From: an uncultured Pelagibacteraceae bacterium
GTDB taxonomy: Bacteria > Pseudomonadota > Alphaproteobacteria > Pelagibacterales > Pelagibacteraceae
Reading direction: 5' to 3'
Assembly (NCBI GenBank): GCA_902604305.1
Contig: CACKXS010000001.1
Coordinates: forward strand, 43,107 to 107,106
DNA length: 64,000 nt
The translations under genes were made by a program, and so were the position numbers. The notes beneath the pieces were generated by a model. The model did no database searches and was not told where the DNA came from. It saw nothing but the letters and a program-made list of their open reading frames with translations. Below, in pieces: positions 36,907 through 46,721 of the stretch (the first letter of the stretch is position 1; each line of letters begins with the position of its first letter).

Positions 36907-37208
36907 TGTTTGTAAATATAAAAAAAAATTATTTTATTTTAATATTTACTATTTTATTTATTTATTTTTTTTTTAATCTCCTAGATGGTGAAAGAGGTTT
37001 AATCTCATATTTTGAAAAAAAAACTATTTTAGAAAACTTAGATGATGAAAAAACTAAAATATTTAATAAAATAAATGAACTTGAATTTAAAAATTCACTT
37101 TTAACTGATAATTTAGATTTAGATTATATAGAAATTTTGATTAGGGAAAAATTCTTATTTAAAAAAGAAGGTGAAAAAATCTACTTAATAAAAACCAATG
37201 AAAATTAG
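36906..37208 (+). CDS. FtsB/DivIC-like septum formation initiator
   Basis: A 100-aa bitopic membrane protein: one helix at about 9-27, then a heptad-rich stretch of roughly 35 residues (coiled coil), and a short C-terminal region with [21 protein letters not shown], which resembles the conserved end of FtsB/DivIC proteins. FtsB links FtsL and FtsQ in the divisome. Its place directly after eno is the standard place for this gene in proteobacteria, and that supports the call more than sequence alone. Overlaps lipA by 11 bp. Confidence 0.8.
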   Translation: MFVNIKKNYFILIFTILFIYFFFNLLDGERGLISYFEKKTILENLDDEKTKIFNKINELEFKNSLLTDNLDLDYIEILIREKFLFKKEGEKIYLIKTNEN

Positions 37209-38136
37209 ACATCCCGAAAAAATTAACAAACCTATTAATCCAATTAAAAAAAAACCAAGTTGGATTAAATCAAAACTCATTAGTAGCAAAGAATTCTTTT
37301 TAACAAAAAGTATAGTTAATCAGCATAAATTAAAAACTGTTTGCCAAGAAGCAAACTGCCCAAATATAACTGAATGCTGGAGTAAACGACATGCAACCTT
37401 TCTTATTATGGGAGATACATGCACTAGGGCATGTGCATTTTGTAACGTTATAACAGGAAAACCCAATCCATTAGACTCCTTAGAGCCTCTAAAAATTGCG
37501 TCTGCAATTAAAAAATTGAATTTAAAACATGCCGTAATTACTTCTGTAGATAGAGATGATCTTATTGATGGTGGAGCTAAACATTTTTATGAAGTTATTA
37601 TAGAAGCAAGAAAACAAAATCCTGAAACAACTATTGAAGTTTTAACACCTGATTTTTTAAGAAAAGGAAATGCATATAAAAAAGTTATTGAAGCCAAACC
37701 AGATGTATTTAATCATAATATTGAAACAGTTCCTGGCCTTTATAGGCAGGTTAGACCAGGATCTAGATATTTTGCTTCACTTGAACTTTTAAAAAATACA
37801 AAAAAAATTGACAAAAATATTTTTACCAAATCTGGTCTAATGGTCGGATTAGGTGAAAGCAAAGATGAAATTGTACAAGTAATGGATGACTTAAGAACTG
37901 CTGAAGTTGATTTTTTAACAATAGGTCAGTACTTACAACCTTCTGCTAAACATCATCCTCTTCAAAGATATTATGTTCCTGAAGAATTTGATGAATTAAA
38001 AAATATTGCGATATCAAAAGGTTTTTTATTAGTATCCTCATCACCACTTACTAGATCTTCATATCATGCTGACGAAGATTTTGCTGTGCTTCAAAAAAAT
38101 AGAATAAATAAAACTAATGCCCAAAGCATCAGTTAA
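37198..38136 (+). CDS. lipA: lipoyl synthase
   Basis: Radical SAM enzyme inserting two sulfurs into octanoyl groups on lipoate-dependent enzymes. It has the auxiliary cluster motif [13 protein letters not shown] near residues 44-56 and the radical SAM cluster CTRACAFC near 75-82. [12 protein letters not shown] and [18 protein letters not shown] are typical. The final arginine-serine signature appears as [13 protein letters not shown]. Length 312 aa. Overlaps the next gene by 20 bp. In many alphaproteobacteria the pyruvate dehydrogenase genes precede lipA; here they do not. Confidence 0.97.
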   Translation: MKIRHPEKINKPINPIKKKPSWIKSKLISSKEFFLTKSIVNQHKLKTVCQEANCPNITECWSKRHATFLIMGDTCTRACAFCNVITGKPNPLDSLEPLKIASAIKKLNLKHAVITSVDRDDLIDGGAKHFYEVIIEARKQNPETTIEVLTPDFLRKGNAYKKVIEAKPDVFNHNIETVPGLYRQVRPGSRYFASLELLKNTKKIDKNIFTKSGLMVGLGESKDEIVQVMDDLRTAEVDFLTIGQYLQPSAKHHPLQRYYVPEEFDELKNIAISKGFLLVSSSPLTRSSYHADEDFAVLQKNRINKTNAQSIS

Positions 38137-38566
38137 AAGATCAATTGAATGTAAAAAAGAACAATTAATTGATCTTGTTCTTGATATAGAAAAATACCCT
38201 CAATTTGTTCCTTTCTGTTTAGACTCAAAAATTTATGAAAGAAAAGAAAAAGGGGATTTATTGTTAATTATTGCTGATTTAACAATCGGAAAAGGCCCTT
38301 TTAAAGATACTTATAAAAGTGATGTCAAATTTAATAAAAAAGATGACTCAATTTATGTAACTAATCTTGATGGTCCATTAAAACATTTAGAAAATAAATG
38401 GTATTTTAGAGAAGATAATAACATTACCGATGTTTCTTTTGATGTTGATTTTGAACTAAAAAATCATTTTTTAAATATTGTTATGACAAAATCTTTCCAA
38501 TTTGGTTTAGACAAAATAGCTGATGCTTTTCAAAGAAGAGCAGAAGATCTATTTAGCAAAACTTAA
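38117..38566 (+). CDS. Coq10/RatA-type START-domain protein
   Basis: 149 aa with the polyketide cyclase/START fold seen in Coq10 and RatA: it starts with short strand residues, then [20 protein letters not shown], the hallmark of the family, and ends in a long helix ([16 protein letters not shown]). In eukaryotes and alphaproteobacteria Coq10 supports ubiquinone function; the RatA name comes from an E. coli protein reported to act on ribosomes, and the role here is unproven. The place after lipA is conserved in alphaproteobacteria. Its 3' end overlaps the convergent CinA-type gene by 18 bp. Confidence 0.88.
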   Translation: MPKASVKRSIECKKEQLIDLVLDIEKYPQFVPFCLDSKIYERKEKGDLLLIIADLTIGKGPFKDTYKSDVKFNKKDDSIYVTNLDGPLKHLENKWYFREDNNITDVSFDVDFELKNHFLNIVMTKSFQFGLDKIADAFQRRAEDLFSKT

Positions 38567-39022
38567 AATTAAATTTAAAGCTTTATTAACAGTAGCTCTT
38601 TGAATCAAAACTCTTTTATTACTTTTAAAGTGGTTTTTTTTAACTAAAATTTTGTTACCCTTTTTAACGCCTATATAGACTAAACCAACAGGTTTTTCTT
38701 TGGTCCCACCATTTGGTCCAGCAACCCCAGTAATTGATACAGAAATATTAGTTTTACTAATTTTGTTTAAATTTTTAACCATAGCTAAGCAAGTTTCATA
38801 GCTTACAGCACCATGTTTGATTATTATTCTTTTAGAAACTTTAAGAATTTTAATTTTAGCTTCATTTGAATATGTAACTAATCCGAGAGTAAATACTTTA
38901 GAAGAACCACTTATTGATGTAATTGAACTTGAAAGCATACCCCCGGTACAAGATTCTGCAAAAGATATTTTTAACTTTCTTTTACTTAATAATTTTACAA
39001 CTCTTTGAGAAAGTTTTTTCAT
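38549..39022 (-). CDS. CinA C-terminal-type nicotinamide-nucleotide amidase
   Basis: A stand-alone CinA C-terminal domain of 157 aa, the form called PncC when it deamidates nicotinamide mononucleotide in NAD recycling. Motifs: FAESCTGGMLSSSITSISG near 19-37, GLVTYSNEAK, and VSITGVAGPNGGTKEKPVG near 98. The N-terminal molybdopterin-like domain of full CinA is absent. Overlaps pgpA by four bases on the same strand, which follows ispDF. Confidence 0.92.
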   Translation of the reverse strand: MKKLSQRVVKLLSKRKLKISFAESCTGGMLSSSITSISGSSKVFTLGLVTYSNEAKIKILKVSKRIIIKHGAVSYETCLAMVKNLNKISKTNISVSITGVAGPNGGTKEKPVGLVYIGVKKGNKILVKKNHFKSNKRVLIQRATVNKALNLILSFAK

Positions 39023-39510
39023 GAAGTAATTACCATATATAAAACAAGTACAGCTACAACATATAATCCTGCACAGATATCGTCCATAATAACACCAAAA
39101 CTATTCTTAAAGTTTTTATCATAGTAGCTAACTGGATAGGGCTTAGCGATGTCAAAAATTCTAAATAGAATAAACATAATAAAATAAAAGGTTAGTATTT
39201 GACTAGTTTCTTTTTCACCTATATGAGCAATTTCATAAAGACAAATAGGTATCGATTGACCAATAAATTCATCTATAACAACTTCTTTAGGATCTTTGTT
39301 ATCTAAGTCTTTTATAAATATATTTACTGCATAAAGTGAAATTAAAAATACAATGATAACACCAATTAAAACAATATTGGGTGAAAAATTTAGTATATGA
39401 AATAAAAAAAATAAAAATATTATTGTTGCCAATGAGGCATAGCTGCCTGGTATTTTTTTTAATTTTCCTATACCGAACAATGTGACAATCAAAAAAATTA
39501 TTTTATTCAT
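39019..39510 (-). CDS. pgpA: phosphatidylglycerophosphatase A
   Basis: Removes phosphate from phosphatidylglycerol phosphate, the last step to phosphatidylglycerol. The 163-aa protein has several hydrophobic segments, the N-terminal GIGKLKKIPGSYASLA typical of PgpA, and the acidic motif DNKDPKEVVIDEFIGQSIP in the catalytic region. C-terminal FDIAKPYPVSYYDKNF and GVIMDDICAGLY also match. Overlaps ispDF by 8 bp and the amidase gene by 4 bp. Confidence 0.94.
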   Translation of the reverse strand: MNKIIFLIVTLFGIGKLKKIPGSYASLATIIFLFFLFHILNFSPNIVLIGVIIVFLISLYAVNIFIKDLDNKDPKEVVIDEFIGQSIPICLYEIAHIGEKETSQILTFYFIMFILFRIFDIAKPYPVSYYDKNFKNSFGVIMDDICAGLYVVAVLVLYMVITS

Positions 39511-40600
39511 ATTTACTAATTGAAATTACTGCTTCGCACGCAATGGCATTTTCTTTTCCTATTATGCCTAATTTTTCTACAGTTTTTCCTTTAAGGTTAA
39601 TAATATTTTTATTTATATTCATTAATACAGACAAAGAATTTATAATTTTATTTCTATACTTAGAAACTTTTGGTCTCTCGCAAATTAAATTAATATCTAA
39701 ATTATTGATATAATAATTATTATTTATTAAATCAAAAATAATAGGTTTTAGCATTTTTGGAGATCTTATATTTTTAAATTTACTTTCATAGCTCGGATAT
39801 AAAGACCCAATATCTTTTTTTCTAAGAGCACCAAGTAATGCATCGATAATACAATGAAGAATTACATCTCCATCTGAGTGTCCTTTTAGTCCTGAGTGAA
39901 AAGGAATATTGACACCACCTAAATATAATTTTTTGTTTTTGATCAATTTATGTATATCAAATCCAATTCCATAAAATGTTTTAGCTTCATTTGTGTAAAG
40001 ATCTATTTTCTTTGTTATTTTTATGTTTTTTTCTTCTCCCTTAATAAACTTTACTTTTTTATTATTATTTAAAAATAATGCAGATTCATCAGATACTGAA
40101 TTTTTATTATTTTTTGATAAATTATATAAAATTTTATAATCAAAACATTGCGGTGTTTGTGCCAGAAGAACTTGTTGCCTTTTTAAATTAATTACTTTGT
40201 TTTTATAAATATATTTAGTTGAATTATTTGTGTTTATATAAGGCACTACTGCTTTATTTTTTTTTAAATTTTTATTTAAATTATTTAGTAGTTTTAAAGA
40301 AAAATTTGGTCTAGCTGCATCATGAATAAATACATTTTTAATTTTTTTATTTTTTAAATATTTTAAAGCTTCAAAAGATGAATCTGATCTTTCCCTTCCA
40401 CCTTTAATAACTTTAACATTGGGTATTTTAATTTGTTTATTTGAGACAAGAATTATTTTTTTAAATAGATTTGATTTTTTTGCTTTTTCGATAGAGTGCA
40501 TAAATAAGGGTTTATTTTTGTACTTAATAAACTGTTTTTTTTCTTTATGATTAAAACGCTTACCTTTACCTGCCGCAAGTAGTATAAAACAATTATTCAT
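39503..40600 (-). CDS. ispDF: bifunctional MEP cytidylyltransferase / MECDP synthase
   Basis: Fused enzyme catalysing two non-adjacent steps of the MEP isoprenoid pathway. The IspD half (1-205) has the nucleotide-binding CFILLAAGKGKRF, GGRERSDSSFEAL and HDAARPNF; the IspF half (about 210-365) starts YGIGFDIHKL with metal ligands Asp and His, then GHSDGDVILHCIIDALLGAL and DIGSLYP. Length 365 aa. The fusion is typical of alphaproteobacteria. Divergent from ntrY across 36 bp. Confidence 0.97.
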   Translation of the reverse strand: MNNCFILLAAGKGKRFNHKEKKQFIKYKNKPLFMHSIEKAKKSNLFKKIILVSNKQIKIPNVKVIKGGRERSDSSFEALKYLKNKKIKNVFIHDAARPNFSLKLLNNLNKNLKKNKAVVPYINTNNSTKYIYKNKVINLKRQQVLLAQTPQCFDYKILYNLSKNNKNSVSDESALFLNNNKKVKFIKGEEKNIKITKKIDLYTNEAKTFYGIGFDIHKLIKNKKLYLGGVNIPFHSGLKGHSDGDVILHCIIDALLGALRKKDIGSLYPSYESKFKNIRSPKMLKPIIFDLINNNYYINNLDINLICERPKVSKYRNKIINSLSVLMNINKNIINLKGKTVEKLGIIGKENAIACEAVISISKYE

Positions 40601-40636
40601 GTATTATTTTTTCTAATTTATATATATTTTTAATTT

Positions 40637-42412
40637 ATGCTAAGTTTTATAAAAAGACATATATTTATAATTTTAATATTTATTTTCACTTTATCCGTAA
40701 CTTTTTTAACATTTTTAACATTTATAGGGAAAAGCTTCATTTTAATTAATGAAAATAATTTAAATTATCTTTTATATGCAAATATAGGCTTATTATTATT
40801 TTTTTTTGTTATTATATTCAGAGAAATTTCAAGCTCTATTAAAAATAATATAAATGTAAGAGGCTCTGTAGCTAACAGAAAATATATAGTCTTTTTTTCG
40901 CTTTTTACTTTAATACCTTCATTACTCATTTCTATTTTTTCTTTATTTTTATTTTCATTTGCCCTAGAGAAATATTTTGATAATAAAATAACACTAGCCG
41001 TAAATAATTCATATGAATTGGCAAAAAATTATATAGATGAGAAACGAAATAAAATTGAATCAGATATAATTCTAGTTTCTTTTGATTTAAATAAGAATGT
41101 TCAAATTTTTCAAAAAAATATTAGTTCATTACAAAATTTTTTAGATACACAGAGATATTTAAGAAACATAGATCAAATACATATTATTGATAAGGATCAA
41201 AATATATTAATTTCATCATCAAATTCTGAATATGTTCCAGTAGAACAAAAAGCTATAAACATGGTTTTAAATGACGATAAACCATTAAAAATTATTAATG
41301 CATTTGAAAATAAATCAGCAGCAATAATTAAAATTCCATCTATTGATAATGCATTTTTGTATGTAGTGAAGTTTCTTGATAAAGATATTTCCAACTATTT
41401 AAAAGATTCACAAGAGGCTATCAATTTTTATTATACAGTTGAAGATCAAAGAACAGGAATTAAATTTTCATTTGCTCTAATATATATTATTATTGTTGCT
41501 CTTCTATTATTTTTATCTATTACTATTGCAATAAGATTCTCTTCAAGATTTTTTATATCAATTAATAACTTAATATCTGCATCCAAAGAAATAGGTGATG
41601 GGAATTTAAATACAAAAGTCCCTGATATTATTGCAGATAAAGAAATTGAGTTATTAAATAAAAATTTTAATTCAATGATAAAACAACTAAAAGACCAACA
41701 AGAAAAACTTGTTATTTCTGAAAGACATGAAGCCTGGGAACATGTTGCTAGAAAATTAGCTCATGAAATTAAAAATCCTCTTACACCGATACAATTAACA
41801 ATAGATAATCTAAAATCTAAATATGAAAAATATATTGATGATCCTGATAAAGAAAAATATAGCAAAAATTTAAATATTATTTTAACTCAAATCAAGCAAA
41901 TTGAAAATCTTGTCAATGAATTTTCTGATTTTGCTAGAATGCCAAAACCTATGTTTACGATAAATAATTTAGTGAATTTAGTAAATTCTAATATTGATCT
42001 ATTAAAAAAAACAGATCAAACAATTAATATTAATCTTTCATCATCTAAAAGTGATGATTTAAATCTATCTTGTGACAATGAGCAGATAAGTCGTGTTATT
42101 TTTAATTTAATTAAAAATTCAATAGAAAGTATTCAAGAAAAAGCTTTAAAAATAGGTAATTTTAACAAGAAAATTAGTATAGAAATAAAAAGGATAAACA
42201 ACTATATAGCTATTAATATATTTGATAATGGTATTGGATTTTCAAAAAAAATTACGAGAGAAACTATAAAACCGTATTATACAACAAAAGAAAAGGGAAC
42301 TGGCTTAGGATTGTCAATAGTAAATAAAGTTATTAATGATCACAATGGAACAATTGAATTTAAATCTGATTCTATAGGAACAAATATAATTATAAATTTA
42401 CCAATTAAATAA
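40637..42412 (+). CDS. ntrY: NtrY-type sensor histidine kinase
   Basis: Membrane sensor kinase partner of NtrX. The N-terminal 300 residues hold three or four helices and a periplasmic region of about 150 residues; a HAMP-like segment follows (near 310-360). The phospho-acceptor histidine is in HVARKLAHEIKNPLTP, the N box in RVIFNLIKNSIESI, and the ATP lid has DNGIGFS and KGTGLGLSIVNKV. At 591 aa it is shorter than usual (about 750), and I see no room for the normal PAS domain between HAMP and the H box. Overlaps ntrX by one base. NtrYX systems have been linked to nitrogen and redox signals, and sit here beside potassium uptake genes. Confidence 0.9.
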   Translation: MLSFIKRHIFIILIFIFTLSVTFLTFLTFIGKSFILINENNLNYLLYANIGLLLFFFVIIFREISSSIKNNINVRGSVANRKYIVFFSLFTLIPSLLISIFSLFLFSFALEKYFDNKITLAVNNSYELAKNYIDEKRNKIESDIILVSFDLNKNVQIFQKNISSLQNFLDTQRYLRNIDQIHIIDKDQNILISSSNSEYVPVEQKAINMVLNDDKPLKIINAFENKSAAIIKIPSIDNAFLYVVKFLDKDISNYLKDSQEAINFYYTVEDQRTGIKFSFALIYIIIVALLLFLSITIAIRFSSRFFISINNLISASKEIGDGNLNTKVPDIIADKEIELLNKNFNSMIKQLKDQQEKLVISERHEAWEHVARKLAHEIKNPLTPIQLTIDNLKSKYEKYIDDPDKEKYSKNLNIILTQIKQIENLVNEFSDFARMPKPMFTINNLVNLVNSNIDLLKKTDQTININLSSSKSDDLNLSCDNEQISRVIFNLIKNSIESIQEKALKIGNFNKKISIEIKRINNYIAINIFDNGIGFSKKITRETIKPYYTTKEKGTGLGLSIVNKVINDHNGTIEFKSDSIGTNIIINLPIK

Positions 42413-43767
42413 TGTCTGCTGAAATTTTAATAATCGATGATAATTCTGATATAAGAGAAATACTTAATGATTTGATAATTGAAGCTGGTTATTCAACTAG
42501 GCTCGCAGCAAATTATAATCAAGCACTGACTGAAATAGATAAAAAATTACCTGATGTGGCGATTATCGATGTTAAGTTGGACAAAGGAGACAATGATGGA
42601 ATTGAACTTTTAAATCATATTAAAAATAAAAATGTCAATGTTCCAGTAATAATAATTTCTGGTCATGCAAATATAGATATGGCAATTAAATCACTGAAGT
42701 CTGGAGCATTTGAATTTATACAAAAACCTTTTGACAAAGAAAGGTTAATGAATTTTATAAGAAGAGCGGTTGAAAATTTAAATCTCAAAAAGCAAAATGA
42801 AAACTTGGAAAGTAAGTTGTATCATACATTTGATTTAATAGGAAAAAGTCAAAATATATTATCTATTAAAGATCAAATTGAAAAAGTTTCAACTTCAGAG
42901 AGCAGAGTATTTATTTCTGGCCCAACTGGTTCTGGCAAAGAACTTGTTGCTAGAAAAATTTATAGAAAATCAAAAAGAAATGATGGAGCATTTATTATAT
43001 TAAATGGAGCACTTCTAGATTCAGATAAATATGAAGTTGAGTTATTAGGTGAAGAAAAAAATGATGGCTCAATAGTTTATGGGGCACTTGAAAAAGCAAC
43101 TGGTGGAATATTATTAATTGATGAAATCACAGAAATACCGCTTGATACACAATCTAAAATTTTAAGAATTCTTATTGATCAAAAATTTAAAAGAATAAAT
43201 GGATCACACGATATTAAAGTAGATGTAAGAATTTTCTCATCTACGAGTAAAGATATTAAAAAAGAAATTAGTAATGGAAATTTTAGAGAAGATTTGTTTC
43301 ATAGATTAAATGTGTTTAACATAACAATTGATCCATTAAGCAAAAGGATAGAAGATATTCCATTATTAAGCGAGTATTTTGTAACCAATATCTGCAGAAA
43401 CTATAGCATAAAGCCTTTTAAACTTCAGGATAACAATTATCTGTTAAACTATAATTGGCCAGGAAATGTTAGAGAGCTAAGAAATCTAATTGAAAGAGTT
43501 ACAATACTTTCTCAGGGAAAAAATGAAGACAGTATATTGAATATAGTTAAAGAATCTTTATCACAAAATGAAAATGATAAATTTACCATTAGTAAAACTC
43601 TTGATTATACATTAAGAGAAGCAAGAGAAAATTTTGAAAAAGAATATCTTATAACTCAGCTAAAAAAATTCTCAGGAAATATATCTAAAACAGCACGTTT
43701 TGTTGGAATGGAAAGGTCAGCTTTACACAGAAAACTTAAGATACTCGGTGTTAAAGATTTAAATTAA
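42412..43767 (+). CDS. ntrX: NtrX-type response regulator
   Basis: Receiver domain 1-120 with acid pocket IIDDNSD, phospho-site Asp in VAIIDVKL near 53, and Lys in IQKPFDK; AAA+ domain with Walker A GPTGSGKE near 170 and Walker B GGILLIDEI near 232; Fis-type DNA-binding helix at the end (GNISKTARFVGMERSALHRK). The sigma-54 contact loop GAFTGA is absent: the region reads LGEEKNDGSIVYGALEKA, as in other alphaproteobacterial NtrX proteins. It is therefore probably a regulator acting without sigma-54. Length 451 aa; one-base overlaps on both sides. Confidence 0.93.
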   Translation: MSAEILIIDDNSDIREILNDLIIEAGYSTRLAANYNQALTEIDKKLPDVAIIDVKLDKGDNDGIELLNHIKNKNVNVPVIIISGHANIDMAIKSLKSGAFEFIQKPFDKERLMNFIRRAVENLNLKKQNENLESKLYHTFDLIGKSQNILSIKDQIEKVSTSESRVFISGPTGSGKELVARKIYRKSKRNDGAFIILNGALLDSDKYEVELLGEEKNDGSIVYGALEKATGGILLIDEITEIPLDTQSKILRILIDQKFKRINGSHDIKVDVRIFSSTSKDIKKEISNGNFREDLFHRLNVFNITIDPLSKRIEDIPLLSEYFVTNICRNYSIKPFKLQDNNYLLNYNWPGNVRELRNLIERVTILSQGKNEDSILNIVKESLSQNENDKFTISKTLDYTLREARENFEKEYLITQLKKFSGNISKTARFVGMERSALHRKLKILGVKDLN

Positions 43768-45134
43768 TGAATATAATTATTTGTGGAGCTGGTAGAGTAG
43801 GTTTTACTATAGCAAAATTGCTATCTGAACAAAATCATTCAATTACCATGATAGATCAATCAAGCGAGGATATTCAGAAGATTAATGAGGCTCTTGATGT
43901 AAAAGCTATAGTTGGCAAGGCAACATCGCCAACTATACTTGAAAATGCTAATTCTAAAGAAGCAGATATGATTATAGCAGTAACAAAAAATGATGAAATA
44001 AATATGATGATTTGTCAAATTGCTTATTCTTTATTTAAAATACCAAAAAAAATTGCTAGAATAAGAGCGCAAGATTATTTAAATCCAAAATTTTCAAAAT
44101 TATATAATAAGGAAAATTTACCTATTGATGTAATAATCTCTCCCGAAATAGAAATTGCAAACTCAATACAACGAAAATTAGAATCCCCAGGAGCTTTAGA
44201 TAATGTACCATTTGCAGAAAATAAAATTAAACTTTTAGAAATTTTGATTGAAGATTCATGTCCAATATCCGAAATTAAACTTAATGAATTAACAAAAAAA
44301 TTCCCTAAATTAAATGCAAATATTCTTGGAGTTATAAGAGAGGAAAAATTTGTTTTTCTTAAAAAAAATGATGTAATGAAAAAAGGTGATAAAGCTTATG
44401 TAATAATTAATTCTCAACAAATGAAAGAAACACTTTCTGCGTTTGGACACGATGAAAAAATTTCAAATAAAATTTTAATTATAGGAGGAGGAAACATAGG
44501 CTTCAATCTTGCCAAAAATATTGAAAACAGTTTTGAAGACGCAAGATTAAAAATTATTGAAAAAGATAAAAATAGAGCAGAGCAAATTGCAAATGAATTA
44601 AATAATACAATAGTCATTAATGGTAATGGATTAGATGAAGATATTTTAGCTGAAGTTAATTTAGAAGATGTTGAAACTGTAATTGCTTTAACAAATGATG
44701 ATGAAGATAATTTAATGGTAAGCGTTCTTGTTGAAAAATTTTCTAAAGATAAAAAAACTATGGCTTTGATTAATAAACCAAATTATTCCTTGTTACAATC
44801 ATCATTAAAAATTGATGATCTTATAGACCCAAGAATGACTACTGTATCTAGTATATTAAAACATGTTCATAAAGGAACTATAGAAAATGCATACACAATA
44901 TTGAATGGTGATTACGAAGTTATAGAAGCAGAAATTATTGAAACTTCAGAACTTATCAACAAAGAATTAAAAGACTGTGAATTACCAGACGAAATAAGAA
45001 TTGGTGCAGTTTTGAGAAAAAATGAAATTATAATTCCTAGATCAAGTTTTGTTTTTAAAAAACAAGATACAGTAGTTTTTTTAACTAAGAGGGACCAGTT
45101 GCCCTTAGTTGAAAGCATGTTTAGATTAAGCTAA
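43767..45134 (+). CDS. trkA: Trk potassium uptake regulatory subunit TrkA
   Basis: Peripheral NAD-binding protein gating TrkH. Two RCK units in tandem: the first Rossmann motif GAGRVGFTIAKLL at residues 7-19 and the second GGGNIGFNLAKNI near 240, each followed by an RCK C-terminal lobe. Length 455 aa. It overlaps ntrX by one base and precedes trkH by 11 bp. The ntrY-ntrX-trkA(-trkH) string is common in alphaproteobacteria. Confidence 0.96.
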   Translation: MNIIICGAGRVGFTIAKLLSEQNHSITMIDQSSEDIQKINEALDVKAIVGKATSPTILENANSKEADMIIAVTKNDEINMMICQIAYSLFKIPKKIARIRAQDYLNPKFSKLYNKENLPIDVIISPEIEIANSIQRKLESPGALDNVPFAENKIKLLEILIEDSCPISEIKLNELTKKFPKLNANILGVIREEKFVFLKKNDVMKKGDKAYVIINSQQMKETLSAFGHDEKISNKILIIGGGNIGFNLAKNIENSFEDARLKIIEKDKNRAEQIANELNNTIVINGNGLDEDILAEVNLEDVETVIALTNDDEDNLMVSVLVEKFSKDKKTMALINKPNYSLLQSSLKIDDLIDPRMTTVSSILKHVHKGTIENAYTILNGDYEVIEAEIIETSELINKELKDCELPDEIRIGAVLRKNEIIIPRSSFVFKKQDTVVFLTKRDQLPLVESMFRLS

Positions 45135-45145
45135 GTATAAAAAAT

Positions 45146-46552
45146 ATGAATCGATTAATCCTAAATTATTTAGGTATTTTTTTTATTTTATTATCAATTT
45201 TATCTTTTTTTAATATAATCTATTCTTACTACTTTAATTTATATTTAAACATCGATACTTATTTTTATACATTTTTAATTTCATTAATTATTGGAATTGG
45301 ATCATTCATTAAAAGTAAAGTTGAAGTTAAAATTAACATCTATACAAAGATTTTTGTAGTAATTATAGGCTACTTAGTAATACCTTTAATTATTTCAATT
45401 CCATATTATTTCAGTATCTACAATCTATCTTTCCTAAATAGTTATTTTGAATCGATATCAGGATTTTCATCAACTGGGTTTACAGTTTTTGAAAATATAA
45501 AACATCTGGATCAAAGTTTAATTTTATGGAGATCAACATCTCAATGGATTGGTGGTATTTATTTTTTATTTTCAATTTTACTTTTAATTGACATTTTTGA
45601 TAATAATTTAAAAAAATCATTAACTAATTTTATATCTTTCAACTATTCTGAAACATTCAAGCAATCTCTCAAAATTTTTTTCTTATATTTGGTTTTAACT
45701 TTCTTTTTATTTATTTTATTAAAATTAATTAATGTTAGAACATTTGATGCTTTTAATCTTGCAATGACCATAATTTCTTCAGGAGGTTTTTTGCCAGTAA
45801 ATGATATTCAGAACGTTATAAATACTAATTTTAAAGAAATTTTTTTTTCATTTCTAATGCTTTTTTCATTTTTTAGTTTATTTTTAATTTATAATATCTT
45901 TTTTTTAAAACAAAGAAGTATTAATTTTTTTGCTGAAGATATTTATTTATTTTTTTATTTTTTATTTTTATTAATTATTTTTTTTGTTTTTTTTAATTTT
46001 GATTATAATTTTTCTACAATACTTTTTTCATTAACAAGCAGCATGTCTAATATTGGTATTTCTTTTAATGACTCCCCTCCTAATTTATGGTTTATATTTT
46101 TAATAATAGTAATAATTGGTGGTTCTTTTTTCTCTACTAGTTCTGGAATAAGATTTTTAAAGATTTATTTTTTGTTCAGACATTCATTGAATGAAATTTT
46201 ATCGTATTCAAAGCCAAACAATATATTTGTTAACAAATTTCATCTTATAGAAACAAGTATTGAACAAAAAGAGATAAATAAATACTTTTTATCAGTTTTA
46301 ATATTTATAATTTCATTATTTATAGTTACATCTTTACTTTCGATATTGGGTATTAATTTTGAAGATGCATTTAAATTAGGAATTTTAACCTTAATGAATA
46401 CAGTCAATTCTTCAATGTATGATTTAAATAATTTTGATTTTATGGGTTTAAATTCTTTATCAAAAATAGTTATGATTATATTTATGATTATTGGTAGAGT
46501 TGAGCTGTTAACTATTCTCATTATTGTCAAAAAATTTATTTTTAAAAGTTAA
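45146..46552 (+). CDS. trkH: Trk potassium uptake channel subunit TrkH
   Basis: Inner-membrane potassium channel-like transporter. Very hydrophobic, 468 aa, with four pore-loop repeats typical of the Trk/Ktr/HKT superfamily: the first as SGFSSTGFTVFE near 106, others at TIISSGGFLP, SSMSNIGISF, and MNTVNSSMYD. The filter glycines are seen in the first three repeats and appear replaced in the last. Works with TrkA encoded just upstream. It ends 26 bp before tRNA-Arg. Confidence 0.94.
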   Translation: MNRLILNYLGIFFILLSILSFFNIIYSYYFNLYLNIDTYFYTFLISLIIGIGSFIKSKVEVKINIYTKIFVVIIGYLVIPLIISIPYYFSIYNLSFLNSYFESISGFSSTGFTVFENIKHLDQSLILWRSTSQWIGGIYFLFSILLLIDIFDNNLKKSLTNFISFNYSETFKQSLKIFFLYLVLTFFLFILLKLINVRTFDAFNLAMTIISSGGFLPVNDIQNVINTNFKEIFFSFLMLFSFFSLFLIYNIFFLKQRSINFFAEDIYLFFYFLFLLIIFFVFFNFDYNFSTILFSLTSSMSNIGISFNDSPPNLWFIFLIIVIIGGSFFSTSSGIRFLKIYFLFRHSLNEILSYSKPNNIFVNKFHLIETSIEQKEINKYFLSVLIFIISLFIVTSLLSILGINFEDAFKLGILTLMNTVNSSMYDLNNFDFMGLNSLSKIVMIIFMIIGRVELLTILIIVKKFIFKS

Positions 46553-46578
46553 ATTTATATTATATAACAGCATAAAAT

Positions 46579-46655
46579 GCGCCCTTAGCTCAGCTGGATA
46601 GAGCATCGGTTTTCTAAACCGAGGGTCGGAGGTTCGAATCCTCCAGGGCGCGCCA
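46579..46655 (+). tRNA. tRNA-Arg (TCT anticodon)
   Basis: A complete 77-nt cloverleaf with encoded CCA. The acceptor stem is GCGCCCT (46579-46585) paired with AGGGCGC (46645-46651), the discriminator is G, and CCA is at 46653-46655. The D arm contains AGCTCAGCTGGATAGAGC, the anticodon arm is TCGGT/ACCGA around a seven-base loop TTTCTAA, and the T arm contains GGTTCGAATCC. The loop gives anticodon TCT, reading AGA/AGG, the main Arg codons of this AT-rich genome. Confidence 0.97.
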
Positions 46656-46721
46656 TTTTTACCTATCAATTAAGCTTTTTTTAATATTGATGATACTCAT
46701 TGTTTCTGCTTTACTTAGATT

